A stretch of 64,000 nt of DNA from Neoceratodus forsteri. Taxonomy: Eukaryota; Chordata; Ceratodontiformes; Ceratodontidae. The translations under genes were made by a program, and so were the position numbers. Below are positions 1 to 9,424 of the stretch, piece after piece. Positions within the stretch are counted from its first letter, which is position 1. The number at the start of each line of letters is the position of its first letter. The stretch lies in contig JADMNL010000028.1 of assembly GCA_016271365.2 (NCBI GenBank), positions 55,880,001 through 55,944,000 of the forward strand. Reading direction: 5' to 3'. The notes beneath the pieces are model-generated. The model saw only the letters and a list, made by a program, of their open reading frames with translations, had not been told where the DNA came from and did no database searches.

Positions 1-189
1 TGATCCAGCTGCCTTGACTCCTTGTCAGGAGATACTCATGTGCCACGGCTCGGAGGACTGGTCATGGGCTGCCACAGTAATTACCAAGTCAGCCTTGGGG
101 TGGGTGCTGAGGTGGTCCTTCCCCGCTGGTGTTCAATAAGTGTGGTCCACCTTCTTGGCTACCACCAGAATTGAGGAGGGCATCGTTAA

Positions 190-256
190 TATACGAACAT
201 ACGAAGAAGCCAGCAGAAGAAGGCCATTTGGTCTATCAAGTCTGCTCGTATTGCAG
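190..256 (-). repeat. CR1-like LINE 3' tail fragment
   Basis: This stretch resembles the extreme 3' end of the minus-strand CR1 copies at 43714 and 19676/21601. It has the same order of motifs: a short ACATA-type tail, then a GGCAGA...AAGG block, a TTGG...AGTCTGC block and a GCAG/GATCC segment. Similarity fades after about 300. It is too short and diverged for a firm family call; an unrelated repeat sharing the motif is possible. Confidence 0.45.
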
Positions 257-542
257 GATCCACAGCTTGTGCAAGGTCCTCATGTGGCTCCAGCCAGGAG
301 GGGAGTTAGTACAGGGGATGCCTCCTGCATACCCAGGTGTACCGCCAGTCTTTGATGTTTTGGATCCTGGGCATCCCTCTTCCATTCATAGACTTCTGCA
401 ATTTTTGCGGAGCAGATCTGTGAATGAAAGGTCTTCGGGGGCTCCTTTGACTGAGGTTCCCCAATGGGCGAAGTTTCAAAACCTGACACTACCTATGAGG
501 AGGAGACAGAGTCAGATCCTAGTCCAAAACTGAGGATGGGTA

Positions 543-1349
543 TCAGGGCAAGCTGGATCCCAAGATCCTGGATGAAGCTTCTCTAGCAACTGGCCTGACG
601 TTGGCTCCTTCGGCTGGGCTGGCATTGGGGGGGATGCTGTGGTGCCGGTACTGCCCTAACCTGTTGCACTCCCAGACTCCTGGGGGCCTCTCTACAAGAC
701 TGATAGCTGTCCAGCTCTGAAATGAACTGGGCTTTGGTTTTGGACAACTAGGACTGGTTAATGACTCTGAAGACTGTTGGGGCCTGAGGAGGAGGCTGAA
801 AAGGGAACAGGAGCTGGCAGGGCAGTGTGTAGCCTGAGGCAAAGCCCAGCACTGGGAAACATGGCATGTGATAGTGAGACATTGGGTATCCCAACAAAGA
901 GTAGGCAGGCGCATACCCTGGCGTATGAAACCCTGATGGGTTATATGTTTGAATATGGGGCATCGGGTAATCCAGTGGCGGGAATTCTGATGGAGGACCC
1001 GATGGAGAGTACACCAGTGAAAGACCCAATGAGGGTAGCCCAGCAGATGGTACCAGAGACCCTGATGGAAGACTCTGCAGAGCTCCGAACCTTGAGCCTG
1101 AGGCGCCCCGGAAGAACCGGGACTAACGTCGGACCTGCTGGCGGCAAACTTGCTGTCAGTAGGGAAGTCTCTGATGGGGGAGCAGGTGGCTGGGATCTGC
1201 TGTGGACCATTGGGCGTACAGTCGTTCTGTACGCTGTCAGTCGGTGGGCGGCTGGGCAGCTTGCAGATGGGAAGCTGTCGCCCGCCGCTGATGGGGGGGT
1301 GGCGGGACTGAGTCAGTGGGTGGGGAGTGGGGTACCGCTGGACCAACAA
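543..1349 (-). other. Proline/tyrosine-rich open translation, identity unknown
   Basis: Two overlapping minus-strand frames stay open for long stretches (543-1349, and 748-1029 in another frame). The second is rich in Pro, Tyr, Phe and Gly, with short recurring pieces such as GYP and PSGF. No catalytic motif, zinc finger or membrane segment is visible and I do not recognise a family. The local DNA is GC-rich and partly made of short imperfect GATGG/ACCC repeats, which alone can keep frames open. It could be a transposon accessory protein tail, a degenerate exon or a chance ORF; I favour chance or transposon origin. Confidence 0.2.
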
Positions 1350-1500
1350 GGAGTTTTAAATTTACAAAGTCTGCAATCGGGCTTGGGAGCAGGTCCACTG
1401 GACCACCAGGGATAAGATTATTATTGCAAAGCCCACGATCGGGCTGGGGGGCAGGTCCACTGGACCACCAGGGAGTTTCTTCATACTGGAGCCCACGAGC
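1335..1500. repeat. About 61-bp tandem repeat, 2.5-3 copies
   Basis: The phrase CTGGACCA-CA-GG recurs at about 1338, 1398 and 1460, each time followed by a T- or A-rich stretch and then a GCAA/CCC...ATCGGGCT block leading into the next copy. The copies differ by substitutions and small indels. This is a minisatellite inside the GC-rich 5' region, with no coding signal of its own. Confidence 0.7.
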
Positions 1501-1540
1501 GGCGGGGGCACGACAATGACGGACTGTGGCTCTGGGGTGG

Positions 1541-1612
1541 GTGGCCACCCACAGCTGGCGGCTGCCATGTTGCACCCTGCAATATGGCAGCTCACCTGTG
1601 GGTGGCCAGGCT
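1541..1612. repeat. Imperfect hairpin, arms about 32 bp
   Basis: The left arm begins TGGCCACCCACAGCTG and the right arm ends CACCTGTGGGTGGCCA; the inner parts GCTGCCATGTTGCA and TGCAATATGGCAGC also pair. The loop is only a few bases. Together they form a foldback of about 70 bp, as in short MITEs. No target duplication is evident. Confidence 0.65.
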
Positions 1613-2070
1613 TTGCTCCTTTTTTGTCAGTGGATCTTGCGCCCCGGCGACGCAAGGTGGGTGTGTGCATGCATATGTGCCATACATCCCGGGCTGAATA
1701 TCGGGATGTGCCGAATATGCATAGGCAGCCCCCTGCACTTACGCCACATACATTACTGGTGCACCCTGGCGCATCGGGATTTGCGCAGTGCAACATCCCC
1801 TTTAGAATATCTCACCAGGGCACGTCGGTTGGTTGCGCATGGCGCAACACTTTGAATATCCCCGCCATGATAGATATTTGCTAATTTCTTACACTATATA
1901 ATAAGAAGATAACTTGTCGTATCGTAATGTAAGAAGGTTTTTCCATAAGAATTGTAATGATCATTATTTTGTATATTTTAAGTTTCTGTAGTTTAGTGGC
2001 TGTGCAAATACTCCAATTGTAGTTACAGTCTAATAAAACTGCCTGAGTGTGTTGAACACTTACCTGGATT
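1613..2070. other. No gene; CpG-rich then AT-rich sequence
   Basis: The segment to about 1870 contains repeated GCGCA/TGCGC motifs and a small palindrome built on ACATCCCG/CGGGATGT near 1685-1710, a texture common in DNA-transposon ends. From 1870 it becomes AT-rich with no recognisable feature. No coding homology is visible. Confidence 0.3.
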
Positions 2071-2277
2071 TGTATTATTGCATAGAGGATAATGCCTGAG
2101 TAACAGTGGTTAACCACGATGTAATCACCTCAAGCAGTTGCCAGGACAACCAAGTAAACCTTGAGAGCACAGCTCAAAAGGTTTGCAGTTGTCATGGCAA
2201 CCACGAGAGATGATAACATCCCTGGTTTCCCACCGCTACTCAGGCATCGTATTTTATAGTGTATGGGAAACCTAGCC
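2071..2277. repeat. Hairpin MITE-like element
   Basis: The left arm (from GCCTGAGTAACAGTGG at about 2093) pairs with the right arm ending CCACCGCTACTCAGGC at about 2248. Inside, GTTGCCAGGACAACC pairs with GGTTGTCATGGCAAC-type sequence around a loop of about 8 bases near 2165. The right flank TTTATAGTGTATGGG is shared with the hairpin element at 4111-4320, suggesting related families. Arms are about 75-80% complementary, so the copy is old. Confidence 0.65.
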
Positions 2278-2520
2278 ACTGTGGGGAAACATTTTTTTTC
2301 AATGTGCGTTTGTTCTCCTGCTCAGCTATGGATGCCTCCTGGTTTGAATGTTGAACAAATGAAGTGCTGAAATTACCCATTGTGAGCTATACTGCAGTAG
2401 GTCTGTAACTATCTGAATGGAATGTGTGTGTTTTGAACAAATGTCCAAGCAGCAGATCACCTTTCCTTTCTAAGAATTCTGACAGGTGGTGACAGTCCAT
2501 CCTGTAATCCCATCATTATG

Positions 2521-2669
2521 CAAGCAATAATACCCGACAAGGTAGGCAGTTTTGGGCAATACTGGATGCCCAGGGGCATAATAAGGCCTGATGTCGCAGG
2601 CGGGGGGGCCTTATAACCCCTGGAAGGTCCGGTATTGCCCATACCACCAACCCTGGAGGGTATTAGTGC
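2521..2669. repeat. Hairpin MITE-like element
   Basis: The left arm 2521-2587 contains GGGCAATACTGGA and ends GGCATAATAAGGCC. The right arm 2607-2669 begins GGCCTTATAACCCC and contains GGTATTGCCC. The arms pair over about 65 bp with a 19-bp loop of mostly G/C. The outer ends (AATAATACCC and GGGTATTAGTGC) also pair. No coding capacity and no clear target duplication. Confidence 0.75.
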
Positions 2670-3224
2670 ACTTTGAAAATGGTCTGTAAGTTACACTGCA
2701 GTTTAAATTAAATAAAAGTTTAAAAAGAAGTATAATAAATGTTTTAAAAAGGAATAAATCTACATTTTTCTTGCAAAGTAGTCCCACTACTGCTATACGT
2801 GGACAGTAGAGGGTGCTGTTGTTTGGGACACAATGTTTCTTTTTTGTATGCGTTTGTGAAAGCACTGTCACCAACTCAAACCCTTACCCCCCCCCATGGC
2901 TGGACAGAAAGTGAAACGGGCTGATACAAGTTAGATGAGCAGAATAAAAAAATTAAAAGAGAAACAGGTTGCCACAGCTGCAAATTCAGAAGCAAACATT
3001 GGAGGCTAAAATAGGAACCCAGTTCAGACTGGTTGAAATCTTTCAAACCATACTGCTGAGAATCAAACCACTGTCCCCTTGTCCACAACATGAATCAAAC
3101 AATCCCTAGTCCCTCCTGCTAATGCTCAACTGTACTAGAAATGTTTATTGATCGAGTCGGGCAAGACAGAAACTAATTCTCTGGAGCAGCGTTTACCTTG
3201 CTGGGAAAAAAGGCAACAGAAAGT
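2670..3224. other. No recognisable gene
   Basis: AT-rich sequence with a short poly-C run near 2886. Both strands lack long coherent frames or recognisable protein motifs. Confidence 0.4.
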
Positions 3225-3398
3225 CACATTCAGTGTACTCTGCCTTCCATACCGTGTGCACATTCAGTGTACTCTGCCTTCCATACCGTGTGCACATTTA
3301 GTGTACTCTGCCTTCCATACCGTGTGCACATTTAGTGTACTCTGCCTTCCATACCGTGTGCACATTCAGTGTACTCTGCCTTCCACACCGTGTGCACA
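3225..3398. repeat. 34-bp minisatellite, five copies
   Basis: Five head-to-tail copies of a 34-bp unit starting CACATTCAGTGTACTCTGCC occupy 3225-3394, nearly identical to one another (a few C/T differences). Because 34 is not a multiple of three, the array stays open in a rolling set of frames and gives a spuriously repetitive translation. There are no unique spacers, so it is not a CRISPR array. Confidence 0.95.
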
Positions 3399-3399
3399 T

Positions 3400-4110
3400 T
3401 TGGACCCGACGGGAAGAATTTACATGCGGAGTTATCAGCGTCGCGATCGCCGGTCGGAAGAGGCAGTCACAAGTCGGGAGCATCAAAGACAGCTGCAGAT
3501 GTACAGTAGATGTCTTTTTGTATATAGTGGCACAATGAGCAGGGGACACTGATGACCGGGGGATGGGTAGACATTTGGATGCAACGGCTTTCGCAGTGGT
3601 CAGGTAACCACGAGAGCCAACTGTACAGTAAGTTGCAGCGATGTTGGCAGTCAGCAATCCATTACTAAGGAAGCTGCTACCGCTGCATACTAAGGGAGGG
3701 CAGGAGCATTTTTGAGTGTCCTGCAGACAACAGGAGAGAGAATATAATTATTTTCTGTAGTGATAAGTGAGCTCAGCAGAGATCGATGTGTGGTTTCTTG
3801 TTGGAGCTGGCAATGAGTTATGGAGTCTTGGTAGGGCAGTATCTCTCGCTAAGCAAGAGAAAAAAATGGCGGTCATTTTCAAATTGAATGAGTGCTGTCA
3901 ACCAATGGGCAAGCAGGGTGAGCACAAAGATACCTGAATGGGTGAAGGGACACTTGTGCTGGAACTTTTTATTTGCTGGGCGTCTATTGAAAGTTAATGT
4001 ACCCCTAAGACATAGTTAAGCAAGGTTTACAGCATACTGATGCCTTAACGATGGAATTATCAGGTTATAAACAGATTAAAAACAGAGGTTAATAGGCACT
4101 GTCCATGCAT
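3400..4110. other. No recognisable gene
   Basis: Mixed-composition sequence following the minisatellite. No motif, coding homology or repeat structure stands out until the hairpin duplication at 4111. Confidence 0.4.
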
Positions 4111-5125
4111 TATATAGATGATTGTGTATGAGCAGTCATACACAACAAGAATATTCTTGTATCAAGAGGTTTCGTTGGTAACAGATGACCTCGAGACCTC
4201 GAGACAACAACTTGAGAGGTGCTCTGTTACCAATTACCAAAGGGAACCTCGAGATACAAGAATATCCTTGCTTGTGTATGACTGCTCATACACAATCTTT
4301 TATAGTGTATGGGCAGTCACAGCATAGAAAATCACATACAACCAGCTAGTGAAGACAATGGAGAACAGAAATGTTAACATTTTCTATTTTTTTAACTGAC
4401 ACAGTAAGCAGCAGATGTTTCTGCAAGTTCAAGTAAAACAAAAAAAAAACTTCCAGCTTAACTGGATAGAGGAGAGCAAGTATGTGGCAGCATTCCAAGT
4501 TGTTCTGCTACAGTAGTGACATCACTACTGCAGCAGAACTACATAATGATGTCACTACTGCAGCAGAACAAGCATTTTCCATGCATGGAATTCCATGTAT
4601 AACAGCATTCCACAATACATTATATAGAAGATTGTGTATGAGCAGTCATACACAACAAGGATATTCTTGTATCGAGACGTTTCCTTGGTAACAGATGACC
4701 TCGAGAGCGCAACTCGAGAGGTGCTCTGTTACCAAGGGAACCTCGAGATACAAGAATATCCTTGTTGTGTTATGACTGTTCATACACAATCTTTTATAGT
4801 GTATTTGCAGTCACAGCATAGAAAAGCACACAAAACCAGCTAGTGAAGACAATGGAGAAAAGAAATTTAAACATTTTCTTTTTTTTTTTTAAACTGACAC
4901 AGTGTGCCGCAGACGTTTCTGCAAGTTCCAGTTTAAAAAACAACAACTTCCAGCTTAACTGGATAGAGGAAAGCAACTATTTGGCAGTATTCCAAGTTGT
5001 TCTGCTGCAGTAGTGACATCACTAATGCAACAGAACAACAAAATGATGTCACTACTGCAGCAGAACAAGCATGTTCCAGGCATGGAATTCCATACATAAC
5101 AGCATTCCACCATATACTATACTGT
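4111..5125. repeat. Tandem duplication of a 510-bp hairpin-bearing unit
   Basis: Unit 1 (4111-4620) and unit 2 (4621 to about 5125) align along their length, both beginning TATATAGA-GATTGTGTATGAGC. Each begins with a foldback of about 190 bp: one arm carries GTGTATGAGCAGTCATACAC and AAGAATATTCTTGTATC, the other the complementary ATACAAGAATATCCTTG and GACTG-TCATACACAATC, around a CTCGAG-rich centre. Each also has a second palindrome on GTTCTGCTGCAGTAGTGAC / GTCACTACTGCAGCAGAAC. The units differ by scattered substitutions and indels, so the duplication is not recent. No coding capacity; best explained as a MITE-like element with internal tandem duplication. Confidence 0.8.
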
Positions 5126-5374
5126 ATGTATATAAGAACTGACTACTCAGACAACTACATCATATGGACCCTGGCATGGGCATCGAGATCTGATTTTGAT
5201 CTGAGTCCTGGCATCAGGTCTAGGTGACACAGTGACACTCACAGTGCCTTTGTGTAGAACCTCAACAAATTATGAGGTTTTTGGACACTTCCAGTGATGT
5301 CAAGCGATTGATGGCAGTCTAAAGCCAAGCTCTGGCACCTTGGGCAAGTAAACCAGTCAAATTCACTAAAAATA

Positions 5375-5520
5375 CCACCAACGGCTTAATCTGGTTCAAA
5401 GTCAGTTGGCATTCATCTGTATCCTCCTCCCCCCGGGTCGTGCCTGAAAATAGGCAGAATATGTCTAGTGCACTTACCCAGTAAACAAAAGCGAAATAAA
5501 TAAATAATTAAATCCATCGC
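5375..5520 (+). repeat. LINE 3' end fragment
   Basis: The sequence GGTCGTGCCTGAAAATAGGC followed by GTGCACTTACCCAGTAAACA and an AAATAAATAAAT tail matches the LINE 3' end at 62998-63068 (same strand) and the inverted copy at about 53693-53832. It is the truncated 3' UTR of that LINE, ending in its A/T-rich tail. Confidence 0.8.
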
Positions 5521-5579
5521 CATCACGTGCGTTCTTCCGCCTTTTTTTGGCAAATATATTTTGTAAGGGTGCTATAAGT

Positions 5580-6470
5580 ATGGGGCATACAAAAAAAGGC
5601 CTCCTGCGGCAGGCAGAAGCCAATCCAGAGAACGAGACAATTCGAGGTTTACTAGTCCAGAGCTTTCTCGATTCTCCTTAGCTACGGCCTCGAGAGAGGA
5701 ATCAGACAGTTCGGGGTCTGACACTGTGTCTACGTTCACTAAAGCTGATGGGCATAGGATGTTAAAAATACTTTACCGCATTGATGCCAGGATCTCGGGA
5801 ACACAAAAGGACTTTAAAAAACTAGAATCCCGAACATCAGCAGTAGAAACTCATCTGGAAGGCCTGCAAGCTGAACACATGACCTTTGGCAGATCCCGTG
5901 CTTACCTTCATAGAAGGGAGAGAGAATTAACATTGCGGGCATAAGATGTGGACGCAAGAGCCCATCGTAACAATATTCGGATTTTTGGCATCTCAGAGGG
6001 GACAGAACCACCTAGCATGGAGGACTTTATTGACTCTTGGCTGAAATCAGAGCTAGAGCTGGGGGAAGACTTTAAGCTGGAAATTGAGTGCTCGCATTAC
6101 ACCATTGCACTAAAGCCAAAACACAGTGCACCCCCAGGTCAGTCATAGTTAAATTCCTGATGTACACGACAAAAAAAAAAAAACCTCAAGCTGGCATGGG
6201 CTAAGCGTAACCTTCATTTGGATGGTCAAAAAATATACATCGCCAGGACTTTCCACCCCTAATGTTGGCAAAATGGAAAAGAATCTTGCTGGTAGTGAAG
6301 GCCCTGAGAGAGAAGGGATGCAAGGCATATCTGAGATATTTCACGAGGTTGTGGGTGCAGGACAAGGAGGGGGTAAAAGGTTTTGATTCACTCCTGATGG
6401 CTACCTCCTACCTTACTACCCTGGGGATCCCCAATCCGGATACAAAAGAGGAACAAGCAGAGCAGTAGAC
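5580..6470 (+). pseudogene. Tx1/L1-like LINE ORF1 protein, degenerate
   Basis: A start codon at 5580 opens a frame with a stop near 5680; the frame continues through a coiled-coil-like stretch (5726-5944, heptad-like leucines and charged residues). The section after 5948 has RNNIRIFGISEG, the classic opening of the L1 ORF1p RNA-recognition domain. The last section (6262-6468) has ALREKGCKAYLRY and TRLWVQ, matching the L1 ORF1p C-terminal domain. In known elements this protein is a trimeric RNA-binding chaperone packaging the LINE RNA. Several stops and a poly-A run at about 6170 break it. The inter-ORF region may follow, but no ORF2 is found here. Confidence 0.8.
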
Positions 6471-6479
6471 TGAACAGTT

Positions 6480-7119
6480 ACTATGGTCAGTTGCGCCAGG
6501 GTCACGGAAGCAGACAGGAAGCAAAGAGAGGCTTTGCTACCCCTACCCCTCCATGTGGACATGTCTAGATGACTCCAATCTAAGAAGACCTTGAGATCTC
6601 TGTTGGCCTACAGATCAACCTCCATTTCTGGATGTCCTTGGGGAAGCTTATGCCCTCGCCCAGGGTAGCGAGGGGGGGAGCGACTTAGGACTCTTAGGAT
6701 ATGTGTCCTCTGACAACCTGCTTTGATATGCTGGACAGTTTAAACAGAATTATTCAGCTACCTTTTGGTCTTGTATGCTGTAACAGTTCCTGTGTGTTGA
6801 ACAAGTTCACTCTTTTTATTTTAAGTGGTGGTTCCCAGTGGTACTGATTTGCAGGGGAACTGTATCAGGGTCCAGCTGTGTATGCCTTTCCCCAGAAACT
6901 CTTTCCACTTTTCGATTTGCAAGGAACTGGACATGAGATAAGCCATTTCTTATTTGTTTTTTCTTTCTTTTGTTTCCTTGTTATTCTGTTTTTATGCCTT
7001 CTAACCTTGAATTATTAATGCTGCTGAGACTGAGGTATTATTTGCATTCCCAAACTCAGATGGATATGTGATGTTTTAAAAGGCTACGGGATACCCCCCC
7101 ACATCATTCACAAACTTTA
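6480..7119. other. No gene; possible LINE inter-ORF remnant
   Basis: Low-complexity TTTCTTTT runs lie near 6950-6990 and a CCCCCCC run near 7093. The stretch follows the ORF1 remnant and could be the degraded ORF1-ORF2 spacer, but no reverse transcriptase or endonuclease motif is visible. Confidence 0.3.
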
Positions 7120-8587
7120 TGTAACCCCCTTGTTCCCTGGGTTACTAGAATCCCACTTAGAATCAGTGGCAGGCAGGGAGAGGCAGCTTGTGAGATGCTA
7201 GTTAAATGGGTTGCACACTGTCTCACTCTGTTTTCAGTTTCTGCTGAGCTGGAGTGATGATATCACCTTAGAATTCTCACAGCAGCATAAGCCACAATGG
7301 AATGCTAGCTGCAGGGGTTAGCAGTAGAACGTTGGGAGATTCAAGTCAGTCTGTGTAGAGACTCAGGAGAGGGAGGAGTGCTGCAGTGTGCAGCACCTCA
7401 GACCTAGCTCTGAGAGAGAGAGAGAGAGCGGGAACTACCTGAGGAAGAAAGGGTTGTGTGTTCTCACCCTAGAGAGGAACACAGAAGATCTGTAGAAGGA
7501 AGTGGTAGAAACCATTCCTGGAAGTTGTTCCAATGCCCCATCCCCACAGGGATGAGGAGAGAATTCCAGGATTCAGGGGCAATCCCCTGGTCCAGCCTGG
7601 AGATGGTGAAGCTGTCTAGAGTCGTTTTGTTCTGTGAGTACCAGAGATTGTGTTGTGGGAAAAAGCCCTGGGGCACCTGCATACCATGGTGAGTTCTTCT
7701 CTGACAAAGAGACTTTGTTCACCGAGACAGTATTTTGAGTAAAAGTATCTGCCGACTGTGGGGATAAAGAGAGACTAGCCAAGTACAAAACTTTTAGACT
7801 GTGTGTGAGTTAGAAGCATCTGCAACAGTGGGGTTCTTGGATAAAGACATAGCCACATACAGAGCTTTTAAAGTCAGGACACCTCCAGTGAAAAGTAGAA
7901 TGTTAAATTTGAAAAACATTTCAAGACAGCATCTACAAACAGTGTTTCAGAGAAAGGTGTTGTAACCAAATGAATGGCCGAGTATAGATTTGGAAGCAAA
8001 AGGTGGGAGACCCCCAATCTGGAGTAACCAGGTTTACCTCTCCAGGTTCAGTTTGGGCACCTATGTTTTCTCTCGGTGCATTTGGCCAGTGCCTGAGGAA
8101 AGTACCCAGATGTGGGATTTTGGATTTCCCTGAGAGCCAGAACGTGCTCGTGGTGGTTTAGGGAGCTACCATCAACCTCCATGCCATATGGAAAAGTGTC
8201 CTAGTACTGGCCGGGGTACCAAGTCAAAGGAAAGAAGAGAAGTGTACCAGTTTGGGCCGTGTGTGCCCAGATCCATTCAGAACCTGAGGGTTTGTTGTGA
8301 GGAAGTGTGCTCTGTACCTCAGTAATCTGCATTACCAGTGAGAGTAGCCCTGTGGGGGTCCATCTTTGCTTTGTTATTCTCTGTGTTATGTGAATAAAAG
8401 CCTCATTCTAGAATCCCAACCTGGTTTGGACACTACAGTTATCACTTCCAGTGTCCGGATTTACTTGGGTGCCACTGACCAGAAGTACAAACCTAGCATA
8501 ATGCTGAGCAGTTGTTTTCACCCAGGGAACCTGGTTGATGGCCATGCTAAATGGTCCCCCCCAGGTGTGAGCCAGGCAGTTGTCACA
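7120..8587 (+). mobile_element. Possible LTR (solo or 5'), unverified
   Basis: The segment starts TGTAACCCCC, like the Gypsy LTR at 22198, and ends GTTGTCACA. It contains AATAAAAG at about 8394 about 190 bp before the end, as expected for a polyadenylation signal. A (GA)n run lies at about 7415-7430. No second copy is present in the window and the flanking bases do not form a convincing duplication. It could be another noncoding repeat. Confidence 0.35.
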
Positions 8588-8589
8588 CT

Positions 8590-9424
8590 TGGTTTGCCTG
8601 TCTGAAGGATGGCAGGCTCAGAAGTAGAAGTAATGGGTCCAACAGAGTTTTGCAAGATCTGTAGTGGCTACCCCCACCCCTCTCAGTGGCGCCTAGATGT
8701 GAGAGGAGCAGCCCTGATGGTAGGAAAAAGGGGGGCCGGTAGGGGGGGAGGTTATATTTAACTTGCTGATTAAGGTTTTTTCTCCTTTTCTTCACCTCCT
8801 GAACTTATTGGACTGGGGCATGTTTGTAGATCTCTAGGGATACCTTGAGGTCGTTAAGAAAATGTGTCACACTGGGGACAGTAACCTAAATGGCTTATTA
8901 AATTTCAGTGTTGAGGTTTGTGAAACCTGTTTACACATTGAGACTAGGTTAAAGTTCAAAATATGCTTACCCTTTCAGGACTGAGAGGCAGTGGGGTAGT
9001 TTCTCTGCACCCCCAATGTTCTTATCTTTGAATTACTTTTGCTCAGAACCTTAAACAAAGACCTACCTGGGTCTGGCAGGGGGTTGTTGGAGATCTTTTC
9101 TCCTCGTTGATTTTTCGCTCCCCCGTTCCTTTTTTATGTAATAGGGTGGCGACCACACTTTGTTACGGTATGTTTATATTGTGATTCATGCCAGAGGTGC
9201 TTTGCTTAGACCACTGTCCTAACCAGAAGTTAAAAATTATGAGAGGGTTCTGTGCTCCTGGGTTAACTGGGCGCGCTCATCCCCTAGTGCGTGGTTATGC
9301 TTTCCTCCTACATCTCTAGGGCCTTGTGCTTCTAGACCTCTGAGGCACTTCCATTCCTAGCTTCAGAATCTAAGCTCTGCCTTGAGCTTCCAGGTACCTA
9401 GTGAAGTAACTAGTACTTTTGTTT
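8590..9424. other. No recognisable gene
   Basis: A G-rich run (AAAAAGGGGGG, then GGGGGGGAGG) lies near 8725-8752, which could be a polypurine tract if the preceding segment is an LTR element. No protease, reverse transcriptase or integrase motif follows in any frame. Confidence 0.3.

Noticed and set aside
129..533. 134-codon plus-strand ORF as a host gene
   Set aside because: No recognisable domain; part of it overlaps a CR1-like tail and the overlapping frames are equally open.
3225..3398. CRISPR-like array of 34-bp repeats
   Set aside because: The repeats are directly adjacent with no unique spacers and the setting is vertebrate transposon DNA, so it is a minisatellite.
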